DNA from: Winogradskyella sp.
GTDB taxonomy: Bacteria; Bacteroidota; Bacteroidia; Flavobacteriales; Flavobacteriaceae
DNA: 64,000 bases
Assembly (NCBI RefSeq): GCF_013213835.1
Contig: NZ_JABSSU010000001.1
Location: 394,197-458,196, forward strand
Direction: 5' to 3'
The notes beneath the pieces were generated by a model that worked only from the letters and a program-made list of their open reading frames with translations, made no database searches and was not told where the DNA came from. Position numbers and translations under genes: made by a program. Below, in pieces: positions 34,960 to 43,733 of this stretch; the first letter of the stretch is position 1, and the number at the start of each line of letters is the position of its first letter.

Positions 34960-35407
34960 GAGTTACAGAAGTTCCGTTTTCAATGAAGTTCTTAAAATTG
35001 GCCATATATTTTCGCGCTTGTTTTTTGTAGGTTCTAGGCATAAAAACAATCATGGCATGCATTAAAAAATTAGTAGGTATGTATTCATTGACACAAGTCC
35101 AAAGTGTATCACCTTCTTTGGTGCTTTTGAAATAATTCTCTTGAATGTTTCTAATACCTTTTGATGCGTAATCGGCATAAAATTCATCAGGAAAGTTTTG
35201 TTTAGTAATAGTTTCAATGACTTCCATTTGTTGTCCACTAAACCTATATGTAAGTCTAATTTTAGCCCCAAATTCACCTGGATTTCCAGAAAGATGTTCA
35301 ATCTTATATAGACCATCTTGCCAATGCTTTTTATTTTCAATATTATTCATTTTATGAATAACATCTTGCAATGGTTTGCGAATTAAAATCTCAGTAGAAA
35401 ATTTCAT
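34952..35407 (-). CDS. SRPBCC-family (START/Bet v1-like) protein
   Basis: The 151-residue protein has the helix-grip pattern of polyketide cyclase/START domains: an early STEILIRKPLQDVIHKMNNIE segment, IRLTYRFSGQQMEVIETITK, GDTLWTCVNEY, and a C-terminal helix KQARKYMANFKNFIE. These proteins bind hydrophobic ligands; here the ligand is unknown. It lies convergent to the carotenoid operon, and a link with carotenoids would be a guess. Confidence 0.75.
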   Translation of the reverse strand: MKFSTEILIRKPLQDVIHKMNNIENKKHWQDGLYKIEHLSGNPGEFGAKIRLTYRFSGQQMEVIETITKQNFPDEFYADYASKGIRNIQENYFKSTKEGDTLWTCVNEYIPTNFLMHAMIVFMPRTYKKQARKYMANFKNFIENGTSVTHA

Positions 35408-35612
35408 GCTTTAAATAAACAGGTCTATAGTTTGTTTTGCAAATTTCGGATTATTTAAGAACATAATCTTAAATATTCGATTAAGTTTCATTTTTTATAG
35501 ATTGATACAGCTTAGGATGATAAAAATTCAATCAATGATATAATAAAATAAGTCTAGTTTAGTTCTTATGGAATGAAATTTGTTTAACTAGTTTTCGTGA
35601 GCTTCATTCTTC

Positions 35613-35642
35613 TTGTAGAATAGGCTATTTATGTTATTTTTG
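35613..35642 (+). promoter_or_regulatory. Promoter of the foldase operon
   Basis: TTG at 35613-35615 and TATTTTTG at 35635-35642 are 19 bases apart, an ideal flavobacterial promoter, with a leader of about 45 bases before the ATG at 35696. The rest of the 288-base gap (35408-35695) shows no other clear element. Confidence 0.65.
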
Positions 35643-35695
35643 CTGAACTTAATACGAATCGTGTTATAACAATTTCAATAAAATATTAATAGACT

Positions 35696-37645
35696 ATGAA
35701 AATAAAATTTGGTTGGTTAATCCTTACGTTTTTGGTGTCTGGTTTGTCATATGGACAAAAAGATGATAGACCGCTTTTAACAGTAGATGGTGACCCTATA
35801 ATGACTTCTGAATTTTTAAGAGTTTATAATAAAAATTTAGATTTAGTAAAAGACGAAAGCCAGAAGGATGTTGATGGTTATTTAAAACTGTTTACAGAAT
35901 ATCAATTAAAACTAAAAGAAGCGAGACGCTTAAAGTTACACGAAGATGAAAAGTATAAGCGTGAGTTTAACAGATATAAGAAGCAACTAACAAAAAATTA
36001 TTTATCTGAAAATAAGGTAACTGACGATTTAGTTGAAGAAGCTTATGACAGAAATGCTTTAGATATAAATGCTTCACATGTTCTAGTAAGATTAGATGCC
36101 GGAGCAAAGGATACTTTAGAAGCTTACAATAAAGTACTAGAATTAAAAGAAAGAGTATTAAAAGAAGGATTTAATAATGTAAAAAAGGACGTTCACGACG
36201 GTAAAAAGATATTTTTAGAAGACTTAGGGTATTTTTCTGTTTTTAAAATGGTATATGATTTTGAGACAGCAGCTTATAATACCCCTGTAGGTGAAATTTC
36301 AGAACCTTTTAGAACCCAATTTGGATATCATGTAGTTCAGGTAAATGATAGAAGACCATCAAGAGGAACAATCACTGCTGCTCATATCATGATTAGTACG
36401 AATCAAAAAGATACGCTAATAGATCCGGAAAAGAGAATTAACACCATTTATCAAAAGTTTCTTCAAGGTGAGAACTTTGAATCATTAGCAAAGCAGTTTT
36501 CAGATGATAAAAGTTCGGCTAAAAATGGAGGTAGATTGTCAGAATTTAAGAGTGGGCAACTGAGTTCTACAGTATTTGAAGATATGGCCTTTTCGTTAGA
36601 AAACGATGGTGATGTGAGTAAACCATTTAAGTCTGCGTATGGATGGCATATAGTAAAGCGTTTAAAACTTCAGAGTATTCAATCGTTTGAAGAATTAAAA
36701 CCATCTTTAGAAGCAAGTGTGAAGAGAGATACAAGATCTAAGCTCATAAATACGGCAATGGTTAAGGAATTAAAAGAAAGATATAATATTGTGTATAATA
36801 CCAAGGCAAAATCTTATTTTGAGTCTATTTTGTCACAAGATTTCTACACACGAAAATGGGAGTTGCCAGAAGATTTTAAAAAGGAAGAAAAAGTGTTTAC
36901 AATAAATGGTTCGGTATATACTTATGATGATTTTGGTAGACATTTAAATTTTGCGCAACGTATATATACCAATCAATCCATTCCATTTACTACAATCATT
37001 GAAAAAGAATTCGATAAGTTTTTTGAAAAAACAATTTTAAAGTATAGAGAAGAAAATTTAGAGTTAGAAAACGAGGAATTTGCAAACATTATTAAAGAGT
37101 ATAGAGATGGATTATTACTGTTTGATCTCATGGAAAAGGAGATCTGGAATAAGGCATCTAAGGATTCTCTGGGCTTAGAGAGGTACTATAATGCAAATAC
37201 TGCAAATTACCAATGGAAAGATAGAGTCGAAGTTTCGATGGCTTCAGTGGCTGAAAAATCTGTGGCAGCCAAAGTCTTAGAGTTAATGAAGGAAGGCAAA
37301 ACAAATGTTGAGATTACAGAGTTGATTAATGGCAATAAGATTCAGACAGTATTATTTACAAACAAAACCTTTGATATTGGTGATGCTAAACTGCCTTCAG
37401 ATTTAGAAGTAAAAGAAGGATTGTCTTCTAAAATATATGCACATAATGGTGCGTTTCATATTATTGATATTAAATCTGTTTTGCCTGCTGGGTCTAAAAC
37501 ACTTGAAGAGGCAAAAGGTTCAGTAATTAGTGATTATCAAGAAGATATTGAAAAAAATTGGATTGAGTCATTGTACAACAGGTTTGAAATTAAAGTAGAT
37601 AAAAAAGCGCTCAAGGCAGTTAAGAAGATTATTAATAAGTCGTAG
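35696..37645 (+). CDS. Periplasmic peptidylprolyl isomerase with two parvulin domains
   Basis: The 649-residue protein has a signal peptide (SGLSYGQ) and a SurA-like helical N-terminus. Two parvulin (PpiC) domains follow: the first with INASHVLVRLDAGAK and FRTQFGYHVVQVNDR (about residues 120-220), the second with AAHIMISTNQKD and KNGGRLSEFKSGQL ending in FKSAYGWHIVKRL (about 228-325). The remaining ~320 residues have a degenerate helical and parvulin-like layout. It likely helps outer-membrane proteins fold. It starts an operon with two related genes and a MoxR ATPase. Confidence 0.87.
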   Translation: MKIKFGWLILTFLVSGLSYGQKDDRPLLTVDGDPIMTSEFLRVYNKNLDLVKDESQKDVDGYLKLFTEYQLKLKEARRLKLHEDEKYKREFNRYKKQLTKNYLSENKVTDDLVEEAYDRNALDINASHVLVRLDAGAKDTLEAYNKVLELKERVLKEGFNNVKKDVHDGKKIFLEDLGYFSVFKMVYDFETAAYNTPVGEISEPFRTQFGYHVVQVNDRRPSRGTITAAHIMISTNQKDTLIDPEKRINTIYQKFLQGENFESLAKQFSDDKSSAKNGGRLSEFKSGQLSSTVFEDMAFSLENDGDVSKPFKSAYGWHIVKRLKLQSIQSFEELKPSLEASVKRDTRSKLINTAMVKELKERYNIVYNTKAKSYFESILSQDFYTRKWELPEDFKKEEKVFTINGSVYTYDDFGRHLNFAQRIYTNQSIPFTTIIEKEFDKFFEKTILKYREENLELENEEFANIIKEYRDGLLLFDLMEKEIWNKASKDSLGLERYYNANTANYQWKDRVEVSMASVAEKSVAAKVLELMKEGKTNVEITELINGNKIQTVLFTNKTFDIGDAKLPSDLEVKEGLSSKIYAHNGAFHIIDIKSVLPAGSKTLEEAKGSVISDYQEDIEKNWIESLYNRFEIKVDKKALKAVKKIINKS

Positions 37646-37650
37646 TTTTT

Positions 37651-38502
37651 TTGAAAAAAATTGGATACATAGTATTGGTGTGTTTGTGCGCAGTTAGTTG
37701 TAAGTTCTTTAAATCTGCAGACGACCGCAAACCAATTGCAAGTGTTGATGAATCCTTTCTTTACGAAGAAGATATTGAAGGTATCGTACCTGATGGTACT
37801 AGCAAAGAGGATAGCACCTTATTAGTGAATGCATACATCAATAGATGGGCTTCACAATTAATTTTGATGGATAAGGCTTTATTAAATCTGTCAGAAGAAA
37901 AACAGGATGATTTTTCTAAGTTAGTTGAGCAATATAAAAGTGATTTATATACCAGAGCATATATGGAAGCTTTGGTTAAAAAGAATATTGATACAATTGT
38001 TAAACTAGATGAAGCGAAATTGTTTTATGAATTAAATAAAGAGTCGTACAAACTTAATGATGATTTATTACAATTTAGATATATAAGTCTACCTGCTAAC
38101 TCAATAAATCTAGATACAATTGAAAATAGATTTAAAAGGTTTGAATTTAAAGATAAACGGTACTTAGATTCTATTTCTTTGCAGTTTAAATCATACAACT
38201 TAAATGATTCATTATGGGTCAAGTATAGTAAGCTAATAGAGAAGGTACCTGTATTGAATTTAGAAAATAAAAATCAACTGTTAAAAAAAACTAATTTCTT
38301 ACAACTCAAAGATTCAATAAACCTATATTTGATGCACGTTAATGACATCAAAACATCTAATGATTATGCACCATTAAGTTATGTGTACGGATCAATAAAA
38401 AAAATAGTGATTAACAAGAGGAAGTTAGAGCTGATAAAGCAACTCGAAAATGATATTACAAAGGATGCAATTAAGAACAATCAATTTAAAATTTATAATT
38501 AA
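37651..38502 (+). CDS. SurA-like lipoprotein without a clear parvulin domain
   Basis: The 283-residue protein starts at TTG five bases after the previous stop codon and has a lipoprotein signal (VCLCAVSC, Cys17). The body is helical and charged, with a DESFLYEEDI opening like SurA-type chaperones, but no parvulin signature is visible. It is probably a periplasmic chaperone subunit derived from a PPIase. Its 3' end overlaps the following PPIase gene by 38 bases. Confidence 0.7.
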   Translation: MKKIGYIVLVCLCAVSCKFFKSADDRKPIASVDESFLYEEDIEGIVPDGTSKEDSTLLVNAYINRWASQLILMDKALLNLSEEKQDDFSKLVEQYKSDLYTRAYMEALVKKNIDTIVKLDEAKLFYELNKESYKLNDDLLQFRYISLPANSINLDTIENRFKRFEFKDKRYLDSISLQFKSYNLNDSLWVKYSKLIEKVPVLNLENKNQLLKKTNFLQLKDSINLYLMHVNDIKTSNDYAPLSYVYGSIKKIVINKRKLELIKQLENDITKDAIKNNQFKIYN

Positions 38503-39907
38503 AGCAGTATGTATCTACTGTTTTGCTTTTGTCGGAATACAAGTGCAAGCACAAGAAATTATTCCCGACGAAGTGACACCGGAGAAGCCAAAAGATACTG
38601 TAATAAATGCTACAAGGTTAAAAGCAGATGGAGTGGCGGCAGTAGTTGGTGATTTTATAGTGTTAGAATCAGATTTAAATAGAGAGATTGCACAACTAGA
38701 GGCTCAGGGTGCAGATCTTTCAGGTATTACACGTTGTGAACTTTTTGGTAGTTTGTTAGAAGACAAGTTATATGCACATCAAGCGATACAAGACAGTGTT
38801 ATCGTTAATGAGTTGTATATTCAATCTATGGTTGAACAACAAATTCAAGGAATTTTAGCACAAGCACAACAAGACATCAACTGGTTAGTAAAATATTATA
38901 AGAAGGAATCCGAGCAGCAATTGAGAGATGAAATGTTTGAAATTAATAAGAATGGTTATTTGGCTCAAGAAATGCGTAAGAAAATTTTCGAAGGTATAGA
39001 TGTAACACCAGAAGAAATAAGAACGTTCTTTAATGATATCCCGAAAGATCAAAGACCAACATTTGGTACCGAATTAAAAGTTGCTCAAATTGTGGTAATT
39101 CCAAAAGTTACAGAAGAAGCTAAACAAAAAGTTATTGATAGACTGAATGGTTTTAAGAAAGAGGTAGAAAATGGCTCAAGTTTTATAACAAAAGCACTCT
39201 TCTATTCTGAAGATGGTGGTTCTAAGAATAATGGAGGTTTATTACCGACTATGAATAGAAAGAATCCTCAAATGGTTAAGGAATTTAGAGATGTGGCGTT
39301 TAATCTGCAAGAAGGTGAAGTCTCTGAACCATTTGAAACAGATTTTGGTTATCATATCATTTATCTCGAAAAGATTAGAGGGCAAGACTATGAAGTGAGA
39401 CATATTTTATTAAGACCAGAGTTATCGCAAGAGGCTATACAAGAGGCTAAGGATAAAATAGATGAGATAAGAGAAAAAATTGTTGATGGTTCTGTAACTT
39501 TCGCAGAAGCAGCAAGAGAGTTTAGTGATGAAGAAGAAACGAAGTACGAAGGTGGTCGACTTATGAATCCAGTGACACAGGATTTTAATTTTGAATTAGC
39601 CAAAATGGATACAGAAATGTATACTCAAATTCAGGGTTTGAAAGATGGAGAAGTAAGTGAAGTTATACAGGATGAAGATAGAATAAATAGCATCAAATTT
39701 AAATTGATGATGGTGACTGATAGAATTAATGACCATGAAGCGGATTTCGCAAAGGATTACCTAAAAATTAAAAATTTAGCACTTCAAGATAAGCAGGTAA
39801 AAGCAGTAGAGAAATGGCAAGAAGAAACCATTAGAAATACCTATATTAAAATTAATGGTGAGTATAGAGATTGCGAGTATCAAAGTGATTGGCTAAAAAC
39901 AGAATAA
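38465..39907 (+). CDS. SurA-like periplasmic peptidylprolyl isomerase
   Basis: From the chosen ATG the 480-residue protein has a signal peptide ending IQVQAQ, a SurA N-terminal domain (VAAVVGDFIVLESDLNREI), and two parvulin domains, the first with LKVAQIVVIPKVTEE and NNGGLLPTMNRK, the second with VRHILLRPELSQEA and YEGGRLMNPV. It is expected to escort outer-membrane proteins through the periplasm. A start 15 bases further upstream is possible. MoxR follows after three bases. Confidence 0.88.
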   Translation: MQLRTINLKFIIKAVCIYCFAFVGIQVQAQEIIPDEVTPEKPKDTVINATRLKADGVAAVVGDFIVLESDLNREIAQLEAQGADLSGITRCELFGSLLEDKLYAHQAIQDSVIVNELYIQSMVEQQIQGILAQAQQDINWLVKYYKKESEQQLRDEMFEINKNGYLAQEMRKKIFEGIDVTPEEIRTFFNDIPKDQRPTFGTELKVAQIVVIPKVTEEAKQKVIDRLNGFKKEVENGSSFITKALFYSEDGGSKNNGGLLPTMNRKNPQMVKEFRDVAFNLQEGEVSEPFETDFGYHIIYLEKIRGQDYEVRHILLRPELSQEAIQEAKDKIDEIREKIVDGSVTFAEAAREFSDEEETKYEGGRLMNPVTQDFNFELAKMDTEMYTQIQGLKDGEVSEVIQDEDRINSIKFKLMMVTDRINDHEADFAKDYLKIKNLALQDKQVKAVEKWQEETIRNTYIKINGEYRDCEYQSDWLKTE

Positions 39908-39910
39908 TAT

Positions 39911-40864
39911 ATGTCTGACGTAACTGTTATTGAAAACTTTGTAAAAAAGTATCAAAGTCTAAAACAAGAAATTTCTAAAGTAATTATTGGTCAAGAAGAG
40001 GTTGTAGATCAGATTTTGATTTCTATTTTCTCTGGTGGGCATTCACTACTTATTGGTGTGCCAGGTTTGGCAAAAACCTTAATGGTGAATACTATTGCTC
40101 AAGCACTTGGTTTAGATTTTAAACGTATTCAGTTTACGCCAGATTTAATGCCAAGCGACATTCTTGGAAGTGAAATATTAGACGAAGACAGAAGATTTAA
40201 ATTTATAAAAGGACCAATTTTCGCCAATATTATCCTTGCAGATGAGATAAATAGAACTCCACCAAAAACTCAAGCAGCTTTACTAGAGGCCATGCAAGAG
40301 CGGGCGGTTACTGTTGCGGGTCATCAATATAAACTTAGTTTACCATTTTTTGTTTTAGCGACACAAAACCCAATTGAGCAAGAAGGAACCTATCCTTTAC
40401 CTGAGGCGCAATTAGACCGCTTTATGTTTGCTATAAGACTTGAGTATCCTTCATTTCAAGAAGAAGTTGAGGTTGTAAAATCCACAACTTCAGATATTAA
40501 ACCTGAGGTGAATTCGTTATTCACAGCACAAGAAATTATTGATTTTCAGAATGTAATTCGTCGTATTCCTGTGGCGGATAACGTCGTTGAGTACGCTGTT
40601 TCATTAGTAGGTAAAACAAGACCAAAAGCAAATACTGCAGCCGATGTTGTAAAAGAATTTGTAGATTGGGGAGCAGGTCCAAGAGCTTCACAAAATTTAA
40701 TTTTAGCCGCAAAAACACATGCTGCAACAAAAGGTAAATTTTCTCCAGACATAGAAGATATTCAAGCCGTAGCCATTGGAATTTTAAGACATAGAATTAT
40801 CAAAAACTACAAAGCAGAAGCAGAAGGTATTACAGACGAAAAAATCATAGAAAGTTTATTCTAA
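39911..40864 (+). CDS. MoxR-family AAA+ ATPase
   Basis: The 317-residue protein has Walker A GVPGLAKT (49-56), Walker B IILADEINRTPPKTQAALLEAMQE, a sensor 1 TQNPIEQEGTYPLPEAQLDRF and the C-terminal lid. MoxR ATPases act as chaperones, often with DUF58 and von Willebrand-factor proteins encoded directly downstream. Here no such partner follows, because the next gene is convergent and overlaps by nine bases. It is instead the last gene of the periplasmic foldase operon. Confidence 0.92.
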   Translation: MSDVTVIENFVKKYQSLKQEISKVIIGQEEVVDQILISIFSGGHSLLIGVPGLAKTLMVNTIAQALGLDFKRIQFTPDLMPSDILGSEILDEDRRFKFIKGPIFANIILADEINRTPPKTQAALLEAMQERAVTVAGHQYKLSLPFFVLATQNPIEQEGTYPLPEAQLDRFMFAIRLEYPSFQEEVEVVKSTTSDIKPEVNSLFTAQEIIDFQNVIRRIPVADNVVEYAVSLVGKTRPKANTAADVVKEFVDWGAGPRASQNLILAAKTHAATKGKFSPDIEDIQAVAIGILRHRIIKNYKAEAEGITDEKIIESLF

Positions 40865-41452
40865 TAGTAAATCTATATCTGACTTAAGTGTTATTATAGA
40901 TTCATCATCTAATAAATTATAGAATCCTCGTATACGTTGCTTTTTATCAATTAATGCGGCATAAGTAGAATGATAAAAGTCTTCAGTATTGTTTTCAATT
41001 TTGAAACTCGTCCTTAGTAATTCTGAAATATGTCGTAATTCCTTTTCTGTACTGTGCAGAAAGTACCAATTACTACTCATTAAAGCGTCATGATTCTCGG
41101 CGTAGGAATGAAGTACTGACGTTGTATCGTTTACATAATCTATACTGATTGAATTAATTAAGAATTCATCATTATTTCTAAAATCTTGAGCAATGTCTTT
41201 GAGTGGCACTATCATCTTAGGACAAATGGTAGGGCATCTTGTGAAAAAGAAATTCATTAATACAACCTTATCTTTAATGCTTTGGTCATTGAATTTATTG
41301 CCATAATGATTGGTAAAATTAAATTCACGAATATCGTATTCAGTCCTTTTACCTTGTTCATTAATATAGTAACTAAGGACTGGTAATTCTTGCTGATTGT
41401 TACAAGATGAGAAGAGCAGAAGAAGTAGAATGATACTAGCCTTAATTCCCAT
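40856..41452 (-). CDS. SCO1/SenC-family copper chaperone lipoprotein
   Basis: From the chosen start the 198-residue protein has a lipoprotein signal (LLLLFSSC, Cys17) and a thioredoxin fold with the SCO copper motif RCPTICPK (Cys73 and Cys77) and a later conserved His in DFYHSTYA. SCO proteins deliver copper or reduce Cys at copper sites, usually of cytochrome oxidase. Here no oxidase is nearby. Instead it overlaps by 11 bases a gene for a copper type II monooxygenase-like protein, a likely client. A longer upstream start (41491) would overlap further and was not preferred. Confidence 0.85.
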   Translation of the reverse strand: MGIKASIILLLLLFSSCNNQQELPVLSYYINEQGKRTEYDIREFNFTNHYGNKFNDQSIKDKVVLMNFFFTRCPTICPKMIVPLKDIAQDFRNNDEFLINSISIDYVNDTTSVLHSYAENHDALMSSNWYFLHSTEKELRHISELLRTSFKIENNTEDFYHSTYAALIDKKQRIRGFYNLLDDESIITLKSDIDLLLE

Positions 41453-42590
41453 TATTATAAGCTTTAACTTTAATGTCCATTTCTTCATCATAAAAAAACA
41501 AAAACATACTCGCCATCATGTCTTGATCTATGTCTGAGGTGTTATTTGTTTTTAATATTAATTCATATTCGTGCTCAGGATAGAGTAGCACCCCGGTTTT
41601 ACTGGTAAAATCTGGTGTAGCACCTAAACCAATTTTGTCTTTATGATTTTTTGGGAAGCAATTATAAATAATACTATCCGATGTTTTATCTACAAGTGTA
41701 AATTGACTAGCAAATGGATGTAAATGAGGTATGGCTTTATGCAAGCTCATCGTATCTTTCAAGGCGAGTTGATTTGTAATGTTAGTTTTAAAGGTTTGTT
41801 TACCAGTGAAAATTTTCCAATGTCCAGATAAAGCTTGTCCGTTAGCATTGTAGTACGTATGATTTTTAGTTTCCATTGGAATACACGCATTTTGCATATC
41901 ATCATCAGGTATTTCATAAGGATTATTAATGTCAAAAGGTAGCATCATAAAAACAGTTTTAGGCTTCAGTGGTTTAATTGTTTTGCTTTTAGAGATGTCT
42001 ATTGAAACATTATGTTTTATTTGAATTGTTGAGTCTGTAATATTATGATTGAGTGCTTGTGTTGTTAGAAAAAAAGATTCATCACTAAATATGGGATATC
42101 CATAGCCTTCAGGAAATTGAGAACTTTCTATGCCGTGTGAAAGCGAAATTAATCTTGGAAATTGACTACCAATTCTGTTTAGTAAATTCCAACGTCCAAA
42201 ATGTTCTTGTTCAACAATATCAATATTCATGTGACAAATAAAATCATTAGAAATGGATGTGTTGGTTTTGTTATGTATAGCAGATACGTCCAGACCAGTT
42301 ATCCATAGAAGTTCACTTTTGGTATCATCTAATGTGAAATATTTATAAGCTTTAGGACCTTCCATAGATTTATAAATATTGTCAATTAATAATGATGGTG
42401 ATTGAAATGTAAAAGAATTTACGCTTGAATTCTTTTCCCATTCAGAGTCTATGAGATTTAAAGCATGGAGTATTCTTGTTTTAACAATGGCTTTATGTCT
42501 ATTAGATAAATTAAAATAGTAAATTACACCAATCACAAGTCCAACAAAACATAAAATACTAAAAACTTTAAGGCCCTTTTTTAGAGACAT
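41442..42590 (-). CDS. Membrane-anchored PHM/DBM-like copper type II protein
   Basis: The 382-residue protein has one N-terminal membrane helix (8-26) and a large extracytoplasmic part. Its layout follows the copper type II ascorbate-dependent monooxygenases. ICHMNI (Cys119, His120) stands where PHM has His107-His108; FPEGYGYPI and FFLTTQALNHN (His182) follow, like the PHM segment holding His172. IPHLHPF (His289, His291) resembles the HTH pair, and DQDMMASMFLFFYDEE (Met358) resembles DEMCNLYIMYYME with ligand Met314. Spacings agree (120 to 182, and 291 to 358). One of the first His pair is replaced by Cys. It is co-translated with a SCO copper chaperone. Family assignment is from memory of PHM, so moderate. 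Confidence 0.6.
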   Translation of the reverse strand: MSLKKGLKVFSILCFVGLVIGVIYYFNLSNRHKAIVKTRILHALNLIDSEWEKNSSVNSFTFQSPSLLIDNIYKSMEGPKAYKYFTLDDTKSELLWITGLDVSAIHNKTNTSISNDFICHMNIDIVEQEHFGRWNLLNRIGSQFPRLISLSHGIESSQFPEGYGYPIFSDESFFLTTQALNHNITDSTIQIKHNVSIDISKSKTIKPLKPKTVFMMLPFDINNPYEIPDDDMQNACIPMETKNHTYYNANGQALSGHWKIFTGKQTFKTNITNQLALKDTMSLHKAIPHLHPFASQFTLVDKTSDSIIYNCFPKNHKDKIGLGATPDFTSKTGVLLYPEHEYELILKTNNTSDIDQDMMASMFLFFYDEEMDIKVKAYNNGN

Positions 42591-42624
42591 TTCATATTGA
42601 ATTTATAAGTTTAAAGGTAATAAA

Positions 42625-43722
42625 ATGAAAAGAAACGACATGGCATATAAACTTAAGGTAGATGAATTATTTTGGGTTCGTGTTGCTGCATTTTTGGCAT
42701 TTATTATTCCTTTTTTGGCATGTTATAAACTCTGGTTTTCAGAGAGAGTGTTTCCTTTAGCACCAATGTTTGATTTTTTAATGATTCCTAATTATTTAGG
42801 TGATATTGCGTTGATAATTGTTTTTCTTTTACTGTTCTTATATTTTGTATGTAATCCCAATTGGAAAGTTGGTCTGTCAATTCTTGGGATTTATATGTAT
42901 TGGATTGTGGTAGATCAAAATAGAATTCAAGGGTTCTTTTTTGAAATAATGCTTGTGGTTCTCGCGCTGTCCCAATTCAAAAATGATAAAGAACTAATAA
43001 AAAAGTGTATATTATTTATATTCATTGGAACTTACTTTTTCAGTGGAATTCATAAAATTAATACCGTTTTTTTTGAGACTTGGTTATCTGGTCTAGAAAG
43101 CCGTATTCCATTTGTACCTAATTTTCTGAGAGAATCCTTTACCTATGCGGTTCCTTTTCTTGAGGCTATATTTGGGATATTTTTAGTTTTCGCTAAGACA
43201 AGAAAATTGGGTATATGGTTAATCACTATAATGCATACCATGATTGTGATTACACTTTTATTTGCAGGTTCTGGTTATATAGTATTTCCATTGACATTTT
43301 TTAATGTTTTTGTTTTGTTTTATCTATTTTATGATACTTCAAAAGTGAAGTATCCTTTTACTGATTTAAAGCATGTTAAGTCATTTCTAATAATTCTACT
43401 AGTTTTCATATTACCGATTTTTAATTTTTTCGGATTGTATGATCATATCCCGTCATTTAGTTATTTTTCTGGGAAGCACGAATATTGCAGACTTTATTTT
43501 TCTAGTTTAGAAGAGGCCCAAAGTCTACCAAAAGATATTTACAAAAATGTCAGAGCGTATGAAGGACAGTATTATTTAGACTTTAATGATTGGGCATCTA
43601 AAACAGCACCTATTTTAGTGTATCCAGAAAAACGTGTATATATAAAAATTCAAGAGCATGTTAATTCTCAACTAAAGAATCCAAATACCCGTTTAGAATT
43701 TTATAAAGTAAGCGGCAAATAA
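42625..43722 (+). CDS. HTTM/VKGC-like multi-pass membrane protein
   Basis: The 365-residue protein has about eight to nine membrane helices. The motif YFFSGIHKIN (near residue 140) resembles the AG-x-KI/L segment of HTTM proteins, and a later MHTMIVITLLFAGSGYIVFPLTFF resembles the human-type FH...F-x-IGMF helix. The His motif seen in the other HTTM protein is not clear here, so it may be inactive or have another role. It is divergent from the PHM-like gene across 34 bases, with no gap for two separate regulatory regions. The start could be 42625 or 42640. Confidence 0.6.
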   Translation: MKRNDMAYKLKVDELFWVRVAAFLAFIIPFLACYKLWFSERVFPLAPMFDFLMIPNYLGDIALIIVFLLLFLYFVCNPNWKVGLSILGIYMYWIVVDQNRIQGFFFEIMLVVLALSQFKNDKELIKKCILFIFIGTYFFSGIHKINTVFFETWLSGLESRIPFVPNFLRESFTYAVPFLEAIFGIFLVFAKTRKLGIWLITIMHTMIVITLLFAGSGYIVFPLTFFNVFVLFYLFYDTSKVKYPFTDLKHVKSFLIILLVFILPIFNFFGLYDHIPSFSYFSGKHEYCRLYFSSLEEAQSLPKDIYKNVRAYEGQYYLDFNDWASKTAPILVYPEKRVYIKIQEHVNSQLKNPNTRLEFYKVSGK

Positions 43723-43733
43723 AATTAAAAGAA

